Source of the DNA: ZC4RG29 sp964521255
Lineage (GTDB): Bacteria; Bacteroidota; Bacteroidia; Cytophagales; Cyclobacteriaceae
Assembly: GCA_964521255.1 (NCBI GenBank)
Contig: CAZFRM010000044.1
Coordinates: 1 to 25,094, forward strand
Length of the DNA stretch: 25,094 nucleotides
Reading direction: 5' to 3'
Positions 23,724 to 25,094 of the stretch are shown here, piece by piece (within the stretch, counting starts at the first letter, position 1; each line of letters opens with the position of its first letter). The position numbers and the translations under genes were made by a program. The notes under the pieces are model-generated. The model made no database searches and had not been told where the DNA came from. It saw nothing but the letters and a program-made list of their open reading frames with translations.

Positions 23724-23845
23724 GTGTCCATCTCGCTTCGGTAATCCTTCGGTCGGGCTTCGGTCAACCTTCGTGAAAACACGTTTTTTCCGAAGAAATA
23801 CCGAATCGACCGAGGAGATACACTGTTCTCCGAAGCTCGCGACAC
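23724..23845. repeat. 122-bp nested palindrome containing an 11-base-period CTTCGGT array
   Basis: Five nested paired segments: 23724-23728 with 23841-23845 (GTGTC/GACAC), 23735-23741 with 23830-23836 (GCTTCGG/CCGAAGC), 23747-23755 with 23807-23815 (9 bp, one G-T), 23759-23764 with 23800-23805 (TTCGGT/ACCGAA) and 23769-23773 with 23791-23795 (CTTCG/CGAAG), about 32 bp in all. The left arm contains CTTCGGT at 23736, 23747 and 23758 and a shortened copy at 23769, exactly 11 bases apart. Apparent ORFs on both strands here follow from the palindrome and are not genes. Confidence 0.7.
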
Positions 23846-23859
23846 ATTTTTCCCGTCCT

Positions 23860-23889
23860 CGCAGAGTCTCCCGCTTCGGGGACTCTGCG
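23860..23889. repeat. REP-like 30-bp palindrome, copy 1
   Basis: CGCAGAGTC...GACTCTGCG with a 12-bp stem (one G-T wobble) and a 6-base loop. Its reverse complement matches copy 2 at 24107-24136 in 27 of 30 positions. No T-run follows on either strand, so it is not a standard terminator. Confidence 0.7.
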
Positions 23890-23964
23890 TTTCGGAGGAC
23901 ATTAATTAAAATAAGGCCAATAGCCTATTCAGGAGAATCCGCGTCAGAGAAAGTAGGATTTATA

Positions 23965-23994
23965 AAAACTGCCGCGGAGTATATTCACAGTTTT
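23965..23994 (+). terminator. Weak A/T-rich hairpin before a T-rich stretch
   Basis: AAAACTG (23965-23971) pairs with CAGTTTT (23988-23994) around 16 bases; then comes GTTTAATTTTTTT. It could end transcription from sucC, but it lies 400 bases past the stop and the stem is weak. Confidence 0.25.
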
Positions 23995-24106
23995 GTTTAA
24001 TTTTTTTAGCGGCGATCAGAGGTTTATACTGTAATGATTATATAGCACTAAAAGATATTGACCTGACAATGGTGTGATGAATAATGATGAGCATAAGGCA
24101 CAGAAG

Positions 24107-24136
24107 CGTAGAGTCCCCGAGGCGGGAGACTCTACG
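24107..24136. repeat. REP-like 30-bp palindrome, copy 2 (inverted relative to copy 1)
   Basis: CGTAGAGTC...GACTCTACG with a 9-bp stem plus 2 bp beyond one mismatch. Relative to copy 1, the third base pair changes from C-G to T-A on both sides, a compensatory change that keeps the stem. Confidence 0.7.
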
Positions 24137-24244
24137 AAGAAGAGGAATTCTTTATGTAGAAGTTAAGGAGTAGTTGTTCTTATTTAGACCCCGGTGGGGC
24201 TACGAATCAGCTCCACTTATTCTTTTAAACAAGGTTATAGCAAT

Positions 24245-25054
24245 ATGAAACTACGCCTTTCAGTTTTATTATTTTTCTTATCAAACTATGCAGCAGCACA
24301 GACTAAATTATCCGGAATACTCGAGGACGCTTCCACAAAGGAAAAGATTCAATTTGCCCATATTTCTTTTCAAAATTCAAGTATTGGAACATCAAGTAAT
24401 GCTGATGGATATTTTGAATTAAGTTCAGTTGATCTGTCAGAATTTGATTCTATCCAAATCTCACACATAAGTTATCAAACAAGGAAAATAAGTATTGTTA
24501 GCTTGGCTCTTAACACGGTCAATTCAATTAGTCTTCTGCCCGATATTAGTATTTTACAAGATGTACTGGTACTGAGCAAATCGCCCTACGAATATTTGAT
24601 TAATGCTCTTTCGAAAGCAAAAGAAAACCTTAAGCATCCATTTTCATCTGAATATTATTACCGGGAAATAGTAAAGGACAATGAGGATTATAGTAAATAT
24701 TCTGATGCTGTATTAACCGCCAATTTCCCTGTTGAAAAAGAACAGATGCAAGTCGGGGTTGAAGAAGCCAGAGTGATAAATTTGCCAATGGAAAGTGATG
24801 ACGTTTTGGATATTATTTCTCCTATTGATGTATCACGGATATTGGAATTTCAATATTTGAATTTTTTAGATCGCTTTTTAGGCGAAAAGAAAAAGTACTA
24901 TGACTTTCATATGAAAATGGATGCCGGGAATCCGAAAAAGATAACTTACGAAATTAGTCCAGTGGTTAAACCAGAGAAAAATACGCTGCTCTATTATGGT
25001 TGGCTTCTGACCGAGGATGATAATATTAAACATGTTAAGATTCAGAACTCCTGA
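24245..25054 (+). CDS. Carboxypeptidase-like regulatory domain protein, probably C-terminally truncated
   Basis: 269 residues from the ATG at 24245. Residues 1-19 (MKLRLSVLLFFLSNYAAAQ) form a signal peptide, which decides this start; an upstream GTG would add 17 residues before it. Residues 20-105 form a CarboxypepD_reg-like beta domain (LSGILEDASTKEKIQFAHISFQNSSIGTSSNADGYFELSSV...ISHISYQT), common in Bacteroidota surface and TonB-linked proteins. It then has SILQDVLVLSKSPYEYLINALSKAKENL and YYYREIVKDNEDYSKYSDAVLTANF, seen in a family whose members I remember as roughly 100 residues longer. The frame stops at YYGWLLTEDDNIKHVKIQNS, where the family would continue. It may be a truncated gene or may carry a nonsense mutation. 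Partner genes, if any, lie past the window. Confidence 0.7.
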   Translation: MKLRLSVLLFFLSNYAAAQTKLSGILEDASTKEKIQFAHISFQNSSIGTSSNADGYFELSSVDLSEFDSIQISHISYQTRKISIVSLALNTVNSISLLPDISILQDVLVLSKSPYEYLINALSKAKENLKHPFSSEYYYREIVKDNEDYSKYSDAVLTANFPVEKEQMQVGVEEARVINLPMESDDVLDIISPIDVSRILEFQYLNFLDRFLGEKKKYYDFHMKMDAGNPKKITYEISPVVKPEKNTLLYYGWLLTEDDNIKHVKIQNS

Positions 25055-25094
25055 TCTATCGTAAAAGTTTATGTCGCTAAAGTGTAGTGAAGTG

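Noticed and set aside
23736..23775. Regularly spaced CTTCGGT units as a CRISPR-like array
   Set aside because: Repeats are only 7 bases and spacers 4 bases; no cas genes are nearby. It is part of a palindrome.
23684..24000. Open frames on both strands (about 93 and 72 codons) after sucC
   Set aside because: They coincide with the nested palindrome and the REP-like element; translated products are Arg/Ser/Phe-rich with no domain, as expected from palindromic DNA.
24194..24244. GTG-initiated N-terminal extension of the carboxypeptidase-regulatory-like gene
   Set aside because: It would bury the signal peptide behind 17 residues; the ATG at 24245 gives a normal signal peptide.

Overview
The window looks like chromosomal DNA of a Bacteroidota member, most likely of the order Cytophagales. 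Evidence: a short primary sigma factor of 287 residues, a bacillithiol deacetylase (BshB1), an LptF/LptG permease with a very long insert, a five-repeat DUF349 protein, a SucC without an adjacent SucD, and promoters of the Bacteroidetes type (TTTG, about 19 bases, TAnnTTTG) with little Shine-Dalgarno sequence. The genus call is inference; no rRNA or marker search was possible.

Layout. At 1-51 lies the 5' part of a minus-strand tRNA-Thr cut by the window edge. From 111 to 10408 there is a dense housekeeping block, nearly all on the minus strand: DUF349 protein and YqgE (111-2606), the oppositely oriented pdxH (2715-3356), then, in transcription order from the right, the LptF/LptG permease, rpsO, pnp, rpoD, trxB and bshB1. 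rpsO has a near-consensus promoter and is followed by an intrinsic terminator before pnp. rpoD ends at another strong terminator only 31 bases before trxB. From 10409 to 12696 the DNA is gene-poor: one small doubtful ORF, an exported barrel-like protein, and a truncated exported protein whose apparent start lies inside a dispersed repeat. A CPA2 antiporter follows (12697-14916), then a 145-bp MITE-like inverted-repeat element.

At 15292-17602 there is a two-gene unit for an FAD-dependent, GMC-type membrane dehydrogenase (large subunit with a C-X5-C-X3-C motif, small subunit with a twin-arginine lipoprotein signal), closed by a terminator. Next come the ABC-F ATPase Uup (TTG start), the divergent mtaB (probably an almost leaderless mRNA), a structured intergenic region, a LolD-type ATPase, and the divergent sucC. 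The right end (23561-24244) is a palindrome-rich gap followed by a carboxypeptidase-regulatory-like exported protein that seems to lack its C-terminus.

The most interesting item is 21418-21630. Between the converging mtaB and lolD genes, a Bacteroidetes-type promoter is followed by three consecutive hairpins with 9-10 bp stems and G/U-rich loops of 24, 27 and 27 bases, the last being a bidirectional terminator. The arms of the first two hairpins are near-copies of each other and could also pair in other combinations. This is a candidate undescribed small structured RNA. Second is the 122-bp nested palindrome at 23724-23845, next to one of two REP-like palindromes that show a compensatory base-pair change.
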